DNA of 64,000 nt from Pseudomonas sp. M30-35 (GTDB lineage: Bacteria > Pseudomonadota > Gammaproteobacteria > Pseudomonadales > Pseudomonadaceae): NCBI RefSeq assembly GCF_002163625.1, contig NZ_CP020892.1:3906001-3970000 (forward strand). The letters are read 5' to 3'. Position 1 is the first letter of the stretch, and every line of letters starts with the position of its first letter. Under the pieces are notes generated by a model. The model was given only the letters and a program-made list of their open reading frames with translations. It did not search any database and was not told the DNA's origin. Positions 44,259 through 53,628 of this stretch are shown here, in pieces. Both the position numbers and the translations under genes were made by a program.

Positions 44259-44335
44259 GGCGGACAGGAAAGCGCTGTCCTCCCTGCAGGATAAACATCA
44301 CCCCGTAGGATGCGACAACGCGAAGCTTGTCCACC
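44259..44335 (+). repeat. REP doublet right of RAYT
   Basis: Hairpin 1 GGCGGACAG-loop-CTGTCCTCC, then CTGC (instead of CTAC), a spacer, then GTAGGATGCGACAACGCG and AAGCTTGTCCACC. The CTAC needed by the IS guide is changed to CTGC, so this copy may be a poor IS target. Confidence 0.85.
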
Positions 44336-44382
44336 AGCGATCCGATACAGAATAAATACCCGGTGCTACAAATTTCAGGCAT

Positions 44383-44411
44383 AAAAAAAGCGCCTTATCG
44401 ACGCTTTTTTT
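44383..44411. terminator. Terminator of the tRNA operon
   Basis: AAAAAAAGCG and CGCTTTTTTT arms around a 9-base loop. It works for the minus-strand tRNA transcript and could also stop readthrough from the RAYT side. Confidence 0.85.
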
Positions 44412-44475
44412 AACTGGAGCAGAGTGAATGACTCTGTTCCTAAGATTCAACTCTTATCAACAGCAAGAGCGAAAA

Positions 44476-44551
44476 TGGTGGGTCGTGTGGGATTCGAACC
44501 TACGACCAATTGGTTAAAAGCCAACTGCTCTACCAACTGAGCTAACGACCC
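44476..44551 (-). tRNA. tRNA-Lys (UUU)
   Basis: 76 nt including an encoded CCA. Minus strand begins GGGTCGTTAGCTCAGTTGG; the anticodon loop is CTTTTAA, giving UUU; the T-loop GGTTCGAATCC is intact. Confidence 0.97.
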
Positions 44552-44556
44552 AAAAA

Positions 44557-44633
44557 TGGTCGGGGTAGGGGGATTCGAACTCCCGACATCCTGCTCCCAA
44601 AGCAGGCGCGCTACCGGACTGCGCTATACCCCG
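44557..44633 (-). tRNA. tRNA-Pro (UGG)
   Basis: 77 nt including an encoded CCA. Minus strand begins CGGGGTATAGCGCAGTCC; anticodon loop CTTTGGGA gives UGG; T-loop AGTTCGAATCC. Confidence 0.97.
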
Positions 44634-44645
44634 ATATTGAAAGTT

Positions 44646-44721
44646 TGGCTCCGCGACCAGGACTCGAACCTGGGACCCAATGATTAACAGTCATTTGCTC
44701 TACCGACTGAGCTATCGCGGA
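44646..44721 (-). tRNA. tRNA-Asn (GUU)
   Basis: 76 nt including an encoded CCA. Minus strand begins TCCGCGATAGCTCAGTCGG; anticodon loop CTGTTAA gives GUU; T-loop GGTTCGAGTCC. First gene of the Asn-Pro-Lys transcript. Confidence 0.97.
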
Positions 44722-44788
44722 ACTACATACCTCCAAAGCCTCAAATAAGCGTCTAGACTTAAGTCCTTTCCCGTATCTGAGGCGCGCC

Positions 44789-44816
44789 ATTTTACGGTTT
44801 ACGGCCGGACTGTCAA
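44789..44816 (-). promoter_or_regulatory. Promoter of the tRNA operon
   Basis: Minus strand: TTGACA (44811-44816), 16-base spacer, TAAAAT (44789-44794), followed directly by the GC-only discriminator GGCGCGCC. A GC-rich discriminator is usual for stable-RNA promoters under stringent control. Confidence 0.85.
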
Positions 44817-44932
44817 CCCCCTTTTTTGCTTTTATGACAATGCTTTGCACGGCACCCAGTGACTGCTATATCTTCTATTAATAAAGCCGGCGCAGGATGC
44901 AATGGCTGGAAGGACACTTGCTAGGAAAGTAC

Positions 44933-47311
44933 ATGAGCAATCCAGGCCCACCGAACGTTCACTCCATTTCAGGACAGGCACTTGCCAGCCGCGGCATTAC
45001 CCCGCGTTTCGGTGTGCTGGTGCAGAGCTGCAGGCAGTTGGTCATGAACCGGTTGGCCGAACACCTCACGGGTGTATTTGGCCAAGTGGACGACACCTTA
45101 TTTGAGTGCGCTGAAAAAGCTGAAAACAACCAGGTGCAAACGCTGTTTTTTGACAATATGCGTGAGATACGCAAGCAGCGTCCGCAAATTGAGCGCCTTT
45201 ATCATCAAAAAATAGCCCAGAATTTTTCCGACTTTCTTGATGGCAAGCTCAAGCCCGCCGAGGCGATCAGCGAGATGAAGGCTGATACGTTGAGCCTGAT
45301 GCAAAACGAGGAATACGAAGAAAGTCTACAAGTTACCAATATGGTAAGCCGGGTCAAAGCCCGCTGCGCACAACCGCTATTTGCGTTGGAACAACGACTT
45401 GCCCTGCTCAACAACGGAGTAAAGCTGGTAGAGGACAACAATCCGTTCGGCCCGCAGATGATTGCCCTGGCCTTCCGTGAGGCGTTACAGCCCTGCCCTT
45501 TCCCTCTGCGGATCAAAGTCATCCTCTATACCTTGTTTGACCAGCATGTGATGAACAGCCTCGAAAGCATCTATGCGGGCCTGAATAAACGCCTGATTGA
45601 TGCCGGTATTCTGCCTAACCTCAAATACACCGCGCCGCGTAACAGCAACTCAGCCGAGCCGACAAGCAAAGCTTCAAACCTGCAAACAGCGGATGCGCAG
45701 CCACAAGATCAAAGCTCAATCAGCCCAAGCACTACCCAGCCGAACTATCAAACGACCGCTGGCTGGAGGATGTCGGGCTCGGAGCACGGCTATGCACCAC
45801 CTCCTGCGGCCGACTCTCCACCGCCCAGTGATCCGATGGCGCTGCTTAGCAGCTTGGCCTCATTGCTCAACGAGCATCGTCGACGCGCCCCCAATACGCC
45901 GTTGCAGGGCAACACGCGCAGTATCAGCAGCTTCGCCCCGGCCAGCGCCACGCGTACCTATAGCGCGGACGAGTTGATCGACGCACTGAACAGGATGCAG
46001 CGCCAATCCGCTGATGACTTTGCCCAACGCTTGCATCAGCCACAGCAGGTCGACGGCCTGAAAGCGGACCTGCAAAGCCAACTCGAAGAGCACAGCGAAT
46101 TACCCGGCCAACAAAAAGTCTCGGATCAAGAAGCCGACATTATTGACTTGGTCGGCATGCTGTTTGACTTCATCCTTGACGATGACAACCTGCCCGATAA
46201 TTGCAAAACAGCGCTATCGCACCTGCACACGCCGTACCTTAAAGTTGCGTTGCTTGATAAGGCGCTGTTCACCCAGCACCATCATCCAGCCCGCAAGTTG
46301 CTCAACAGCATGGCGCAGGCTGGAGTGCTTTATGGCACAGAGGGCGACGAACGCGGTCTGTTGGCCAAGATGCACTGGGTCGTCGAACGCGTTATCCATG
46401 GCTTCATCGGCGATTTGCAGCTGTTCGACACCCTGCTCGAAGAGTTCAACGAGTTCGCAGCCACGCTTAAACAAAAAGCTGATTTGCGTGAACGCCGAGC
46501 CGTAGAAGCCGCCAAAGGCCGTGACAAACTGCTCAGCGCTCGCCAACAAGCCGTTGACGTAATCAGTGCGTCGCTGAGCAACCGCCAGCCACCCGCAATT
46601 ATTCGCAACTTTCTTGAACTCACCTGGGCTGATGTCTTGGTCTTCGTTCTGCTGCGCCATGGTGACTCAAGCGCAGAATGGTTGCGCTCGTGTGAGATTG
46701 CCGAACAACTGGCCTGGAGCGGCACACTGCTTGATGAAGCAGGCGCAAGCCGCTTGCAGAGCATACGTGTGCCTTTACTTGAGGACTTGAGCAAGGGTTT
46801 ACAGTTGTTGGGCGGCTATCATGAAGACGGTATACGTCGCCTGCTCCAGGACTTGGTAACTTGCCAGCACGCCGTGCAAGCCAACCAACCTCAAGTTGCC
46901 GCCAAACTCAGCCCACAGCTACTGGAAAGCCAACTTGGCGCCATGCTCGGCGAAGACGCAACGCTAGCCAGCCAAACCACATCTCTTTCCGGGCTATCGC
47001 CACGCGCCCAAGCACTGGCTAAAGAGTTAAGCCGCATTGCTTTTGACACGTGGTTTGAATTTGTCACCGACGGGCAAACTCAGCGCCTTAAACTTTCATG
47101 GTTTAGCCCAACAACTCGTAATTACATGTTTGTGGATCACAGCGGGCAGCGTGTTGCGATCAAACCCTTGGCAATCCTCGCCACAGAAATGGAGCAAGGA
47201 CTTGCCCGGGTCGCCCCCATCGAGCGCAGCGCGCCGTTAGTAGATCGCGCTCTGTCTTCAATTTATCGTGTGCTGCAGCGCTTTACCGGCCGCGCAGCCG
47301 AAAAAACCTAA
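44933..47311 (+). CDS. DUF1631 family protein (paralogue 2)
   Basis: 792-residue soluble protein. The start at 44933 follows AGGAAA and gives MSNPGPPNVHSISGQ; an ATG 36 bases earlier lacks a site. It shares with the protein at 27604-29868 the N-terminal helices (VDDTLFECAEKAENNQVQTLFFDNMRE...), the block ADIIDLVGMLFDFILDDDNLP at about residue 400, YLKVALLDKALFTQHHHPARKLLN, and a C-terminal small beta domain (FDTWFEFVTDGQTQRLKLSW, FVDHSGQRV). A Pro/Ser/Gln-rich linker lies at about 235-330. The next gene, 9 bases on, encodes a PilZ protein, so both are in one operon. Function unknown; a c-di-GMP link is inference from the neighbour. Confidence 0.82.
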   Translation: MSNPGPPNVHSISGQALASRGITPRFGVLVQSCRQLVMNRLAEHLTGVFGQVDDTLFECAEKAENNQVQTLFFDNMREIRKQRPQIERLYHQKIAQNFSDFLDGKLKPAEAISEMKADTLSLMQNEEYEESLQVTNMVSRVKARCAQPLFALEQRLALLNNGVKLVEDNNPFGPQMIALAFREALQPCPFPLRIKVILYTLFDQHVMNSLESIYAGLNKRLIDAGILPNLKYTAPRNSNSAEPTSKASNLQTADAQPQDQSSISPSTTQPNYQTTAGWRMSGSEHGYAPPPAADSPPPSDPMALLSSLASLLNEHRRRAPNTPLQGNTRSISSFAPASATRTYSADELIDALNRMQRQSADDFAQRLHQPQQVDGLKADLQSQLEEHSELPGQQKVSDQEADIIDLVGMLFDFILDDDNLPDNCKTALSHLHTPYLKVALLDKALFTQHHHPARKLLNSMAQAGVLYGTEGDERGLLAKMHWVVERVIHGFIGDLQLFDTLLEEFNEFAATLKQKADLRERRAVEAAKGRDKLLSARQQAVDVISASLSNRQPPAIIRNFLELTWADVLVFVLLRHGDSSAEWLRSCEIAEQLAWSGTLLDEAGASRLQSIRVPLLEDLSKGLQLLGGYHEDGIRRLLQDLVTCQHAVQANQPQVAAKLSPQLLESQLGAMLGEDATLASQTTSLSGLSPRAQALAKELSRIAFDTWFEFVTDGQTQRLKLSWFSPTTRNYMFVDHSGQRVAIKPLAILATEMEQGLARVAPIERSAPLVDRALSSIYRVLQRFTGRAAEKT

Positions 47312-47320
47312 GGAGTCCAC

Positions 47321-47653
47321 ATGGAGGATCGTCGTCAGCTCAACCGGCAAAGTCCCGAGTTGCAGCTGGAAGTCTTCGACTTACATTCAGGACAACGCCT
47401 TGGCCGGGTTGTCGACCTGTCCAGCGAGGGCTTCATGTTGTTCAGTGATACACCACTCGCGGTCGATGCACTCATTGAGTGCCGGATCGTCAGCGAGCAG
47501 TTGATTGAGGGCATTGGCGAAGTCCAACTAGGCGCAGATTGCCTGTGGAGTCGTCCTGGTGCCGACAGTCAGCATTGCTGGGCCGGTTTTCATATCATCG
47601 ATATCGCCGAAGATCAGGCAGCACTACTCGAAACCCTGCTCAAGCACTTGTAG
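47321..47653 (+). CDS. PilZ-domain c-di-GMP receptor protein
   Basis: 110-residue single PilZ domain. The N-terminal DRRQLNRQ holds the RxxxR motif and DLSSEGF the D-x-S-x-x-G motif, the two parts of the c-di-GMP pocket; LWSRPGADSQHCWAGFHI is the closing strand pair. AAGGAG precedes the ATG, 9 bases after the DUF1631 stop. It should sense c-di-GMP and may act with the DUF1631 protein, possibly on motility or surface attachment. Confidence 0.88.
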   Translation: MEDRRQLNRQSPELQLEVFDLHSGQRLGRVVDLSSEGFMLFSDTPLAVDALIECRIVSEQLIEGIGEVQLGADCLWSRPGADSQHCWAGFHIIDIAEDQAALLETLLKHL

Positions 47654-47673
47654 GCCAACACACTAATAAGAGC

Positions 47674-47704
47674 GTAGGGTGTGACAACGCGAAGCTTGTC
47701 CACC
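47674..47704 (+). repeat. REP-like hairpin
   Basis: Single hairpin GTAGGGTGTGACAACGCG, AAGCTTGTCCACC between the converging PilZ and clpB genes. Confidence 0.85.
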
Positions 47705-47724
47705 GGAATTGACAAGCAACCCAA

Positions 47725-47754
47725 CAAAAAAGCCCTGCGAATGCAGGGCTTTAG
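47725..47754 (-). terminator. Terminator of clpB
   Basis: AGCCCTGC pairs with GCAGGGCT around GAAT; on the minus strand a T-run (complement of 47725-47730) follows. 25 bases after the clpB stop. Confidence 0.9.
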
Positions 47755-47778
47755 AGTTAACGCAAACAGCTGCGCGGC

Positions 47779-50343
47779 TTAGATAAAGCTGATCTGATCG
47801 TCGACAACCGTGCCCTTCACCGTGGTTCCGGGTGCAAACTTGCCTGACAGAATCAGCTGCGCCAATGGGTTCTCGACCCAACGCTGCACCGCACGCTTCA
47901 GCGGCCGTGCACCATAGACGGGGTCGTAACCCACGGCGATAAGCTTATCCAACGCCTCATCGCTCAACTCAAGGCTCAACTCACGCTCAGCCAGACGCTG
48001 ATGCAAGCGGCTCAGTTGAATCTTGGCGATGCCAGCAATCTGCTCGCGCGCTAACGGCTCAAACACCACCACTTCATCAATACGGTTGATGAACTCCGGA
48101 CGGAAGTGCGTGGTTACGGCGTCCATCACCGCAGCGTGTTGCGCTTCACGATCACCCACAAGCTCCTGAATCTGTGCGGAGCCCAGGTTCGAGGTCATCA
48201 CCACTACCGTGTTTTTGAAATCCACGGTACGGCCATGACTATCGGTCAGGCGACCATCTTCAAGCACCTGCAACAGTACGTTGAAGACATCCGGGTGAGC
48301 CTTCTCGACTTCGTCGAGCAAAATCACCGAGTACGGCTTGCGACGCACGGCCTCAGTCAAGTAGCCGCCTTCCTCGTAACCGACATAGCCAGGCGGGGCA
48401 CCGATCAAACGGGCAACCGAGTGCTTCTCCATAAACTCTGACATATCAATGCGCACCAAGGCATCTTCAGTGTCGAACAAGAACTCAGCCAGCGCTTTAC
48501 ACAGCTCGGTTTTACCAACCCCGGTTGGCCCAAGGAACAGGAACGAGCCACTTGGCCGGTTCGGGTCAGACAAACCAGCCCGCGAGCGCCGCACAGCGTT
48601 GGCTACCGCAACCACAGCCTCATTCTGGCCGATTACCCGCTGATGCAGCAGGTCTTCCATTTTGAGTAACTTGTCGCGCTCACCTTCGAGCATTTTCGAC
48701 ACAGGAATGCCAGTCCACTTGGAGACGACTTCGGCGATCTCTTCCTCAGTCACTTTGCTGCGCAGCAGTTGATTCTCGGTCTTGCCGTGCTGGTCAACCA
48801 TTTGCAGGCTGCGCTCAAGGTCAGGAATCACGCTGTATTGCAGCTTGGCCATGGCCTCAAGATCACTCTTGCGTCGAGCGGCCTCAAGCTCTTGGCGAGC
48901 CTGTTCAATTTTCTGCTGAATTTGCGCAGAACCTTGAACCTCGGCTTTTTCCGACTTCCAGATATCCTCCAGGTCCGCGTACTCGCGCTCAAGGCGGGCG
49001 ATATCATCCTTCAGCTTTTCTAAACGCTTAAGCGTTGCCTCATCGTCTTCTTTCTTCAGCGCTTCACGCTCAACTTTTAGCTGAATCAAGCGCCGTTCAA
49101 GGCGATCAAGCACCTCAGGCTTAGAGTCAATCTCCATACGAATGCGGCTGGCCGCCTCGTCGATCAGATCGATGGCTTTGTCAGGCAATTGCCGATCGGT
49201 AATGTAGCGATGGCTAAGTTTGGCCGCCGCAATAATCGCGCTGTCGGTGATCGCTACGCGGTGATGCACTTCGTAGCGTTCTTTTAATCCGCGCAAAATC
49301 GCGATGGTGTCTTCTTCACTAGGCTCATCGACCAATACTTTTTGGAAGCGGCGCTCAAGCGCGGCATCCTTCTCGATGTACTGACGGTACTCATTGAGCG
49401 TGGTCGCACCAACACAATGCAACTCGCCACGGGCCAACGATGGCTTGAGCATGTTGCCCGCATCCATCGCACCCTCGGCCTTGCCTGCACCGACCATGGT
49501 GTGCAGCTCATCAATGAACAGAATCACCCGGCCTTCCTGCTTGGAAAGCTCGTTGAGCACGGCTTTCAGGCGCTCCTCAAACTCACCACGGAATTTGGCA
49601 CCGGCAATCAACGCCCCCATATCCAGCGACAGCAAGCGCTTGTCCTTCAAACCATCCGGCACTTCGCCATTGATGATCCGCTGCGCCAAACCTTCAGCAA
49701 TGGCGGTTTTACCCACGCCGGGCTCACCGATCAATACTGGGTTGTTTTTGGTACGGCGCTGCAGGACCTGAATGGTCCGGCGAATCTCATCATCACGGCC
49801 GATTACCGGATCAAGCTTGCCCTCTTCGGCAAGTTTGGTCAGATCGACGGTGTATTTATCCAGCGCCTGACGCGACTCCTCGACGTTCGGGTCGTTAACC
49901 GCATCACCGCCCCGCAGGTTATTGACCGCGTTTTCCAAGGCTTTTTTACTCACGCCCTGGCCCAGCATAAGCTTGCCGAGCTTGGTGTTGGCGTCCAACG
50001 CTGCCAACAGCACCAGCTCACTGGAAATGAACTGGTCACCTTTCTGCTGCGACAAGCGATCCGCCTGATTGAGCAGACGTGCCAAGTCCTGCGACATGTT
50101 CACATCGCCGGTTGGATTTTGAATTTTACCGAGATGATCAAGCTCTTTGCTCAGCGCCTGACGCAAACTATGTACGTCAAAGCCGACCTGCATCAACAAC
50201 GGCTTGATCGAACCACCCTGCTGATCGAGTAGCGCCTGCATCAGATGCAGCGGCTCGATTGAGGCATGGTCAAGGCCGACGGCCAAAGATTGGGCATCGG
50301 ACAGCGCGAGTTGTAACTTACTGGTTAAACGATCTATTCGCAT
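47779..50343 (-). CDS. clpB: ATP-dependent disaggregase ClpB
   Basis: 854-residue Hsp100 chaperone that pulls apart protein aggregates with DnaK. Start at 50343 follows AAGGAAGGA and gives [15 protein letters not shown]-domain (1-145), AAA-1 with Walker A GEPGVGKT (about 205-212) and [13 protein letters not shown], the coiled-coil M-domain (about 405-525, [20 protein letters not shown]), and AAA-2 with GPTGVGKTE (about 603-611) and [14 protein letters not shown]. Lacks the ClpP-binding loop, as expected. Usually heat-shock controlled; I could not pick a clear sigma-32 promoter upstream. Confidence 0.96.
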   Translation of the reverse strand: MRIDRLTSKLQLALSDAQSLAVGLDHASIEPLHLMQALLDQQGGSIKPLLMQVGFDVHSLRQALSKELDHLGKIQNPTGDVNMSQDLARLLNQADRLSQQKGDQFISSELVLLAALDANTKLGKLMLGQGVSKKALENAVNNLRGGDAVNDPNVEESRQALDKYTVDLTKLAEEGKLDPVIGRDDEIRRTIQVLQRRTKNNPVLIGEPGVGKTAIAEGLAQRIINGEVPDGLKDKRLLSLDMGALIAGAKFRGEFEERLKAVLNELSKQEGRVILFIDELHTMVGAGKAEGAMDAGNMLKPSLARGELHCVGATTLNEYRQYIEKDAALERRFQKVLVDEPSEEDTIAILRGLKERYEVHHRVAITDSAIIAAAKLSHRYITDRQLPDKAIDLIDEAASRIRMEIDSKPEVLDRLERRLIQLKVEREALKKEDDEATLKRLEKLKDDIARLEREYADLEDIWKSEKAEVQGSAQIQQKIEQARQELEAARRKSDLEAMAKLQYSVIPDLERSLQMVDQHGKTENQLLRSKVTEEEIAEVVSKWTGIPVSKMLEGERDKLLKMEDLLHQRVIGQNEAVVAVANAVRRSRAGLSDPNRPSGSFLFLGPTGVGKTELCKALAEFLFDTEDALVRIDMSEFMEKHSVARLIGAPPGYVGYEEGGYLTEAVRRKPYSVILLDEVEKAHPDVFNVLLQVLEDGRLTDSHGRTVDFKNTVVVMTSNLGSAQIQELVGDREAQHAAVMDAVTTHFRPEFINRIDEVVVFEPLAREQIAGIAKIQLSRLHQRLAERELSLELSDEALDKLIAVGYDPVYGARPLKRAVQRWVENPLAQLILSGKFAPGTTVKGTVVDDQISFI

Positions 50344-50466
50344 GGCGTCATCCTTCCTTTTAAAAGCAGGCCGCGCTATGAATCGCGCTAGTGAGCACTG
50401 AAAAGCGTTTAAGCTGATTCGGTCGCTCTTGGACAACCTCACGAGTGCTCCGTATTGGCTGGAACA

Positions 50467-50486
50467 CTTGATTAGCTTTAATCAAG
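50467..50486. other. Perfect palindrome upstream of clpB
   Basis: CTTGATTA-GCTT-TAATCAAG, an 8-bp inverted repeat with a 4-base centre, 124 bases before the clpB start and between it and the pgeF stop. It may be an operator or a weak terminator for pgeF, with no T-run. Confidence 0.5.
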
Positions 50487-50555
50487 AAAGCCTGCTGAGA
50501 TGGATAATAGATAGGGTCGTCAAGGCTGATTTTCAAGCCAGCCTGACAAATGCTT

Positions 50556-51293
50556 TTAATCTGCCAGCCAGACTAAAGAGGCAAACCGCCCGGTGCGCGA
50601 TGCTTGGCGGTAGGAATAGAAGCGCGGATCGCTAAATGTACAAAACCCGCCGCCATAAACGGCAGTCACACCCTTTGCCGCCAAACGAATACGCGCCAGT
50701 TGATAAATATCAGCCATAAAGCGTCCGGCATTGCGACTTGGCGCAAAAGCCTCGGCAGCTTGCGGGTGTTGGCTGACAAACGCCTCACGCACTTCAGGAC
50801 CCACTTCAAATGCATCTGGCCCGATTGCCGGACCAAGCCAGACCAAGGTTTCAGCCGGGTCGAATGCCAGCGCATCCAGCGTAGCTTCCAACACCCCGCC
50901 GGCCAAACCGCGCCATCCCGCATGCGCGGCGGCCACGCGAGTGCCTGCAAGATCACAGAACAACACAGGCAGACAGTCTGCGGTCATCACGGTGCAGGCT
51001 ACACCGGGCGTTTGCGTCCAACTGGCATCAGCCTCGATGACACGACTGTTGTCAGCCTCGGTAACCGCAACCCCATGCACCTGACTCAACCATGCTGGCT
51101 GGCAACCGACCTGACTCATCAAACGTTGGCGATTTTTAGCCACGGCAACGGGGTCATCATCAACATGCAGACCCAAATTGAGGCTGGCAAAGGGCTCTTG
51201 GCTGATACCGCCCGAACGGGTCGTAACACAGGCATTGACCCGCACGGGCGCTGGCCAATCAGGAATCAACCAGTCATGAGCAACGCGTTTCAC
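50556..51293 (-). CDS. pgeF: Peptidoglycan editing factor PgeF (YfiH family)
   Basis: 245-residue multicopper-like/purine-nucleoside-hydrolase-fold protein, formerly called polyphenol oxidase. The GTG start is placed so that it overlaps the rluD stop by 4 bases (GTGA); the family N-terminus DWLIPDWPAP follows directly. Zinc ligands: His in SQVHGVAV, Cys in TADCLPVLF and His in AAAHAGWRGLAGG. PgeF removes wrongly built UDP-MurNAc-Ser precursors in E. coli. Translationally coupled to rluD. Confidence 0.9.
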   Translation of the reverse strand: MKRVAHDWLIPDWPAPVRVNACVTTRSGGISQEPFASLNLGLHVDDDPVAVAKNRQRLMSQVGCQPAWLSQVHGVAVTEADNSRVIEADASWTQTPGVACTVMTADCLPVLFCDLAGTRVAAAHAGWRGLAGGVLEATLDALAFDPAETLVWLGPAIGPDAFEVGPEVREAFVSQHPQAAEAFAPSRNAGRFMADIYQLARIRLAAKGVTAVYGGGFCTFSDPRFYSYRQASRTGRFASLVWLAD

Positions 51294-52264
51294 CCGACGA
51301 ACGCCTCGCGATCTTGACGCAGCAAGGTCAGCAGCCAAACCAGATCGTCTGGCAGTGCTGACTCCCACTTCATGCGTTTGCCGGTGACCGGATGATCCAA
51401 CTCCAGAAACCGTGCATGCAGTGCTTGGCGTGGAAACTCTTTCAAGCTTTGCACCAAGGTTGGGCTCGCCGCCGGAGGAATACGAAAGCGCCCTGCATAG
51501 ACGGGGTCGCCGATCAGCGGGAAGCCAACATGGCTCATGTGCACACGAATCTGGTGAGTACGCCCTGTTTCCAGCTTGACTCGCGCATGGGTATGCGAGC
51601 GGAAGCGCTCAAGCACGCGGTAGTGGCTGATAGCCTGCTTGCCGCCATCGGTCACAGTCATGCGCTGACGTTGCGACGAACTGCGGCCAATCGGCGCATC
51701 AATCTTGCCGCCGGCCGTAATCACACCGATCACCACGCATTCATAAATTCGACTAACGGTACGTTTTTGCAACTGGTCGACCAATTGCGTCTGCGCCTGA
51801 ATATTTTTTGCGACCACCATCAAGCCAGTCGTGTCCTTGTCCAGACGGTGAACGATGCCAGCACGCGGCACGTTGACGATGTCGGGAACATGGTGCAACA
51901 ACGCATTGAGCAAGGTGCCATCGGCATGGCCCGCAGCCGGATGCACCACCAAACCCGCAGGCTTGTTGATCACCAAAATATCATCGTCTTCGTAAACGAT
52001 ATCCAACGCGATGTCCTGCGCAACCCACTCACCTTGGGCCTCTTGCTCGGCATTTAGCTCAAGCTGGGCACCACCGTGAACGATATCGCGTGGGCGAATG
52101 ACTTTGCCATCGACCGTCAGCAAACCCTCTTTAATCCACGTAGTCAGGCGCGAACGCGAGTGCTCCGCAAAGAGTTGTGCGGCGATTTGGTCAAGGCGTT
52201 GACCGCCCAAATCGGTCGGTACTTCGGCACTTAATTGTATGGACTGCTTATTTATAGATGACAT
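51290..52264 (-). CDS. rluD: 23S rRNA pseudouridine synthase RluD
   Basis: 324-residue enzyme making pseudouridines 1911, 1915 and 1917 in helix 69 of 23S rRNA. S4 RNA-binding domain at about residues 17-80 (RLDQIAAQLFAEHSRSRLTTWI), catalytic Asp in the family motif GIVHRLDKDTTGLMVVAK (about 135-152) and GRTHQIRVHM later. ATG at 52264; the in-frame TTG three codons earlier is less likely. Divergent from bamD. Confidence 0.95.
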   Translation of the reverse strand: MSSINKQSIQLSAEVPTDLGGQRLDQIAAQLFAEHSRSRLTTWIKEGLLTVDGKVIRPRDIVHGGAQLELNAEQEAQGEWVAQDIALDIVYEDDDILVINKPAGLVVHPAAGHADGTLLNALLHHVPDIVNVPRAGIVHRLDKDTTGLMVVAKNIQAQTQLVDQLQKRTVSRIYECVVIGVITAGGKIDAPIGRSSSQRQRMTVTDGGKQAISHYRVLERFRSHTHARVKLETGRTHQIRVHMSHVGFPLIGDPVYAGRFRIPPAASPTLVQSLKEFPRQALHARFLELDHPVTGKRMKWESALPDDLVWLLTLLRQDREAFVG

Positions 52265-52415
52265 GCTCTGCAACGGCGGGGGGCATAGCCTTTGGTTTCA
52301 GCTACGCGCTTGTGGTTAAATACGGCGTCTTTGCCCCCGGGAGTGTGCCAGGGGCGCCCATCATAACAGGACGGCTTTGTTCAAGACAGCCGCCGTCACA
52401 GGGACGCAAGCCGCC

Positions 52416-53411
52416 ATGCAAGTGAAACACCTGCTGCTGATCGCTATTCTCGCCATTACTGCCGCCTGCTCATCCAATGAGACGCTGGATGACAACCTCA
52501 GCGAGTCTGAGCTGTACCAGCAGGCCCAAGCGGATCTCGACAATAATAGCTACACCAGCGCCGTGACCAAGCTCAAGGCTCTGGAGTCGCGCTACCCGTT
52601 TGGTCGCTATGCTGAACAAGCACAGCTAGAGCTGATCTACGCCTACTACAAAAATGCTGAGCCAGAAGCCGCGCGCTCTGCTGCTGAGCGTTTTATCCGG
52701 CTGCACCCACAGCACGCAAACGTTGACTATGCCTACTACATGAAAGGCTTAGCGTCGTTTGATCAGGATCGTGGCCTGCTCGCACGTTTTCTACCGCTGG
52801 ACATGACCAAGCGTGACCCGGGTGCCGCGCGCGACTCTTATAATGAGTTTGCCCAACTGACCAGCCGCTACCCGAACAGCCGCTACTCGCCAGACGCCAA
52901 GCAGCGCATGATCTACCTGCGCAACCTGCTGGCGGCCTACGAAATTCACGTAGCTCACTACTACATGAGCCGCCAAGCGTACGTGGCTGCTGCAAACCGT
53001 GGTCGTTATGTAGTGGAGAACTTTCAGGAAACGCCAGCTGTTGGCGACGGTTTGGCGGTGATGGTTGAGTCTTACCAGCACCTGACGCTGAATGAGTTGG
53101 CGCAAAGCAGCCTGGAAACGCTGAAGCTGAACTACCCGGATCATGCCAGCCTTGAAGATGGCGAATTCGTGCCACTGCGTCAGGATGATGATGATCGTAG
53201 CTGGTTGAGCAAGGCCACATTGGGCCTGATCGAAAACGACGCGCCACTGCCGCCAGGCGAAACTCGCGCCAGCCAGGACGTTATCCGTCAGTACGAAGAA
53301 GCTGAAGACCAGATCCCGGATGAGTTGAAAGATGTTGATCAACAGCTCGATGAAGCCGAAGGCAAAGACCGCTCATGGTTCAGCTACATGACATTCGGCC
53401 TGTTCGATTAA
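52416..53411 (+). CDS. bamD: Outer membrane assembly lipoprotein BamD
   Basis: 331-residue lipoprotein of the BAM complex that folds outer-membrane barrels (old name comL). The start at 52416 gives [20 protein letters not shown], a lipoprotein signal with Cys18 as the modified residue. Five TPR repeats follow ([19 protein letters not shown]..., [20 protein letters not shown]). The C-terminal part beyond about residue 245 is acidic and longer than E. coli BamD, as usual in Pseudomonas. Divergent from rluD, as in P. aeruginosa. Confidence 0.95.
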   Translation: MQVKHLLLIAILAITAACSSNETLDDNLSESELYQQAQADLDNNSYTSAVTKLKALESRYPFGRYAEQAQLELIYAYYKNAEPEAARSAAERFIRLHPQHANVDYAYYMKGLASFDQDRGLLARFLPLDMTKRDPGAARDSYNEFAQLTSRYPNSRYSPDAKQRMIYLRNLLAAYEIHVAHYYMSRQAYVAAANRGRYVVENFQETPAVGDGLAVMVESYQHLTLNELAQSSLETLKLNYPDHASLEDGEFVPLRQDDDDRSWLSKATLGLIENDAPLPPGETRASQDVIRQYEEAEDQIPDELKDVDQQLDEAEGKDRSWFSYMTFGLFD

Positions 53412-53439
53412 TACAACGTCCAACTTATGCGCAATAAAT

Positions 53440-53467
53440 AGGAGGCCATCACGGCCTCCTTTTTATT
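53440..53467 (+). terminator. Terminator of bamD
   Basis: AGGAGGCC-ATCAC-GGCCTCCT (8 bp; one loop overlap) followed by TTTTATT, 29 bases after the stop. Confidence 0.9.
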
Positions 53468-53628
53468 GCGTCGCAAATAGCTAAACCCGTACCGTAAAGA
53501 ATCCGAGCACTCGCAGTCAGCAAAAAAGACCGCAACCAGCACAGCAGATGTACGTTAGCGTGAAGTAACGACTGTGCCGCACGCGCGCGCTTGGTTAAAC
53601 TGCTGCTATCAATCAAGAAGAGTCTGTT

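Noticed and set aside
44259..44335. Rho-independent terminators at REP hairpins
   Set aside because: Stems are strong, but no T-runs follow and the copies are dispersed in both orientations and also occur in tandem; they are better explained as REP elements.
49342..50232. 296-residue plus-strand frame opposite clpB
   Set aside because: Runs antisense to a highly conserved gene in a codon-mirrored frame; no family resemblance.
50604..51317. 237-residue plus-strand frame opposite pgeF
   Set aside because: Antisense to a clear YfiH-family gene.
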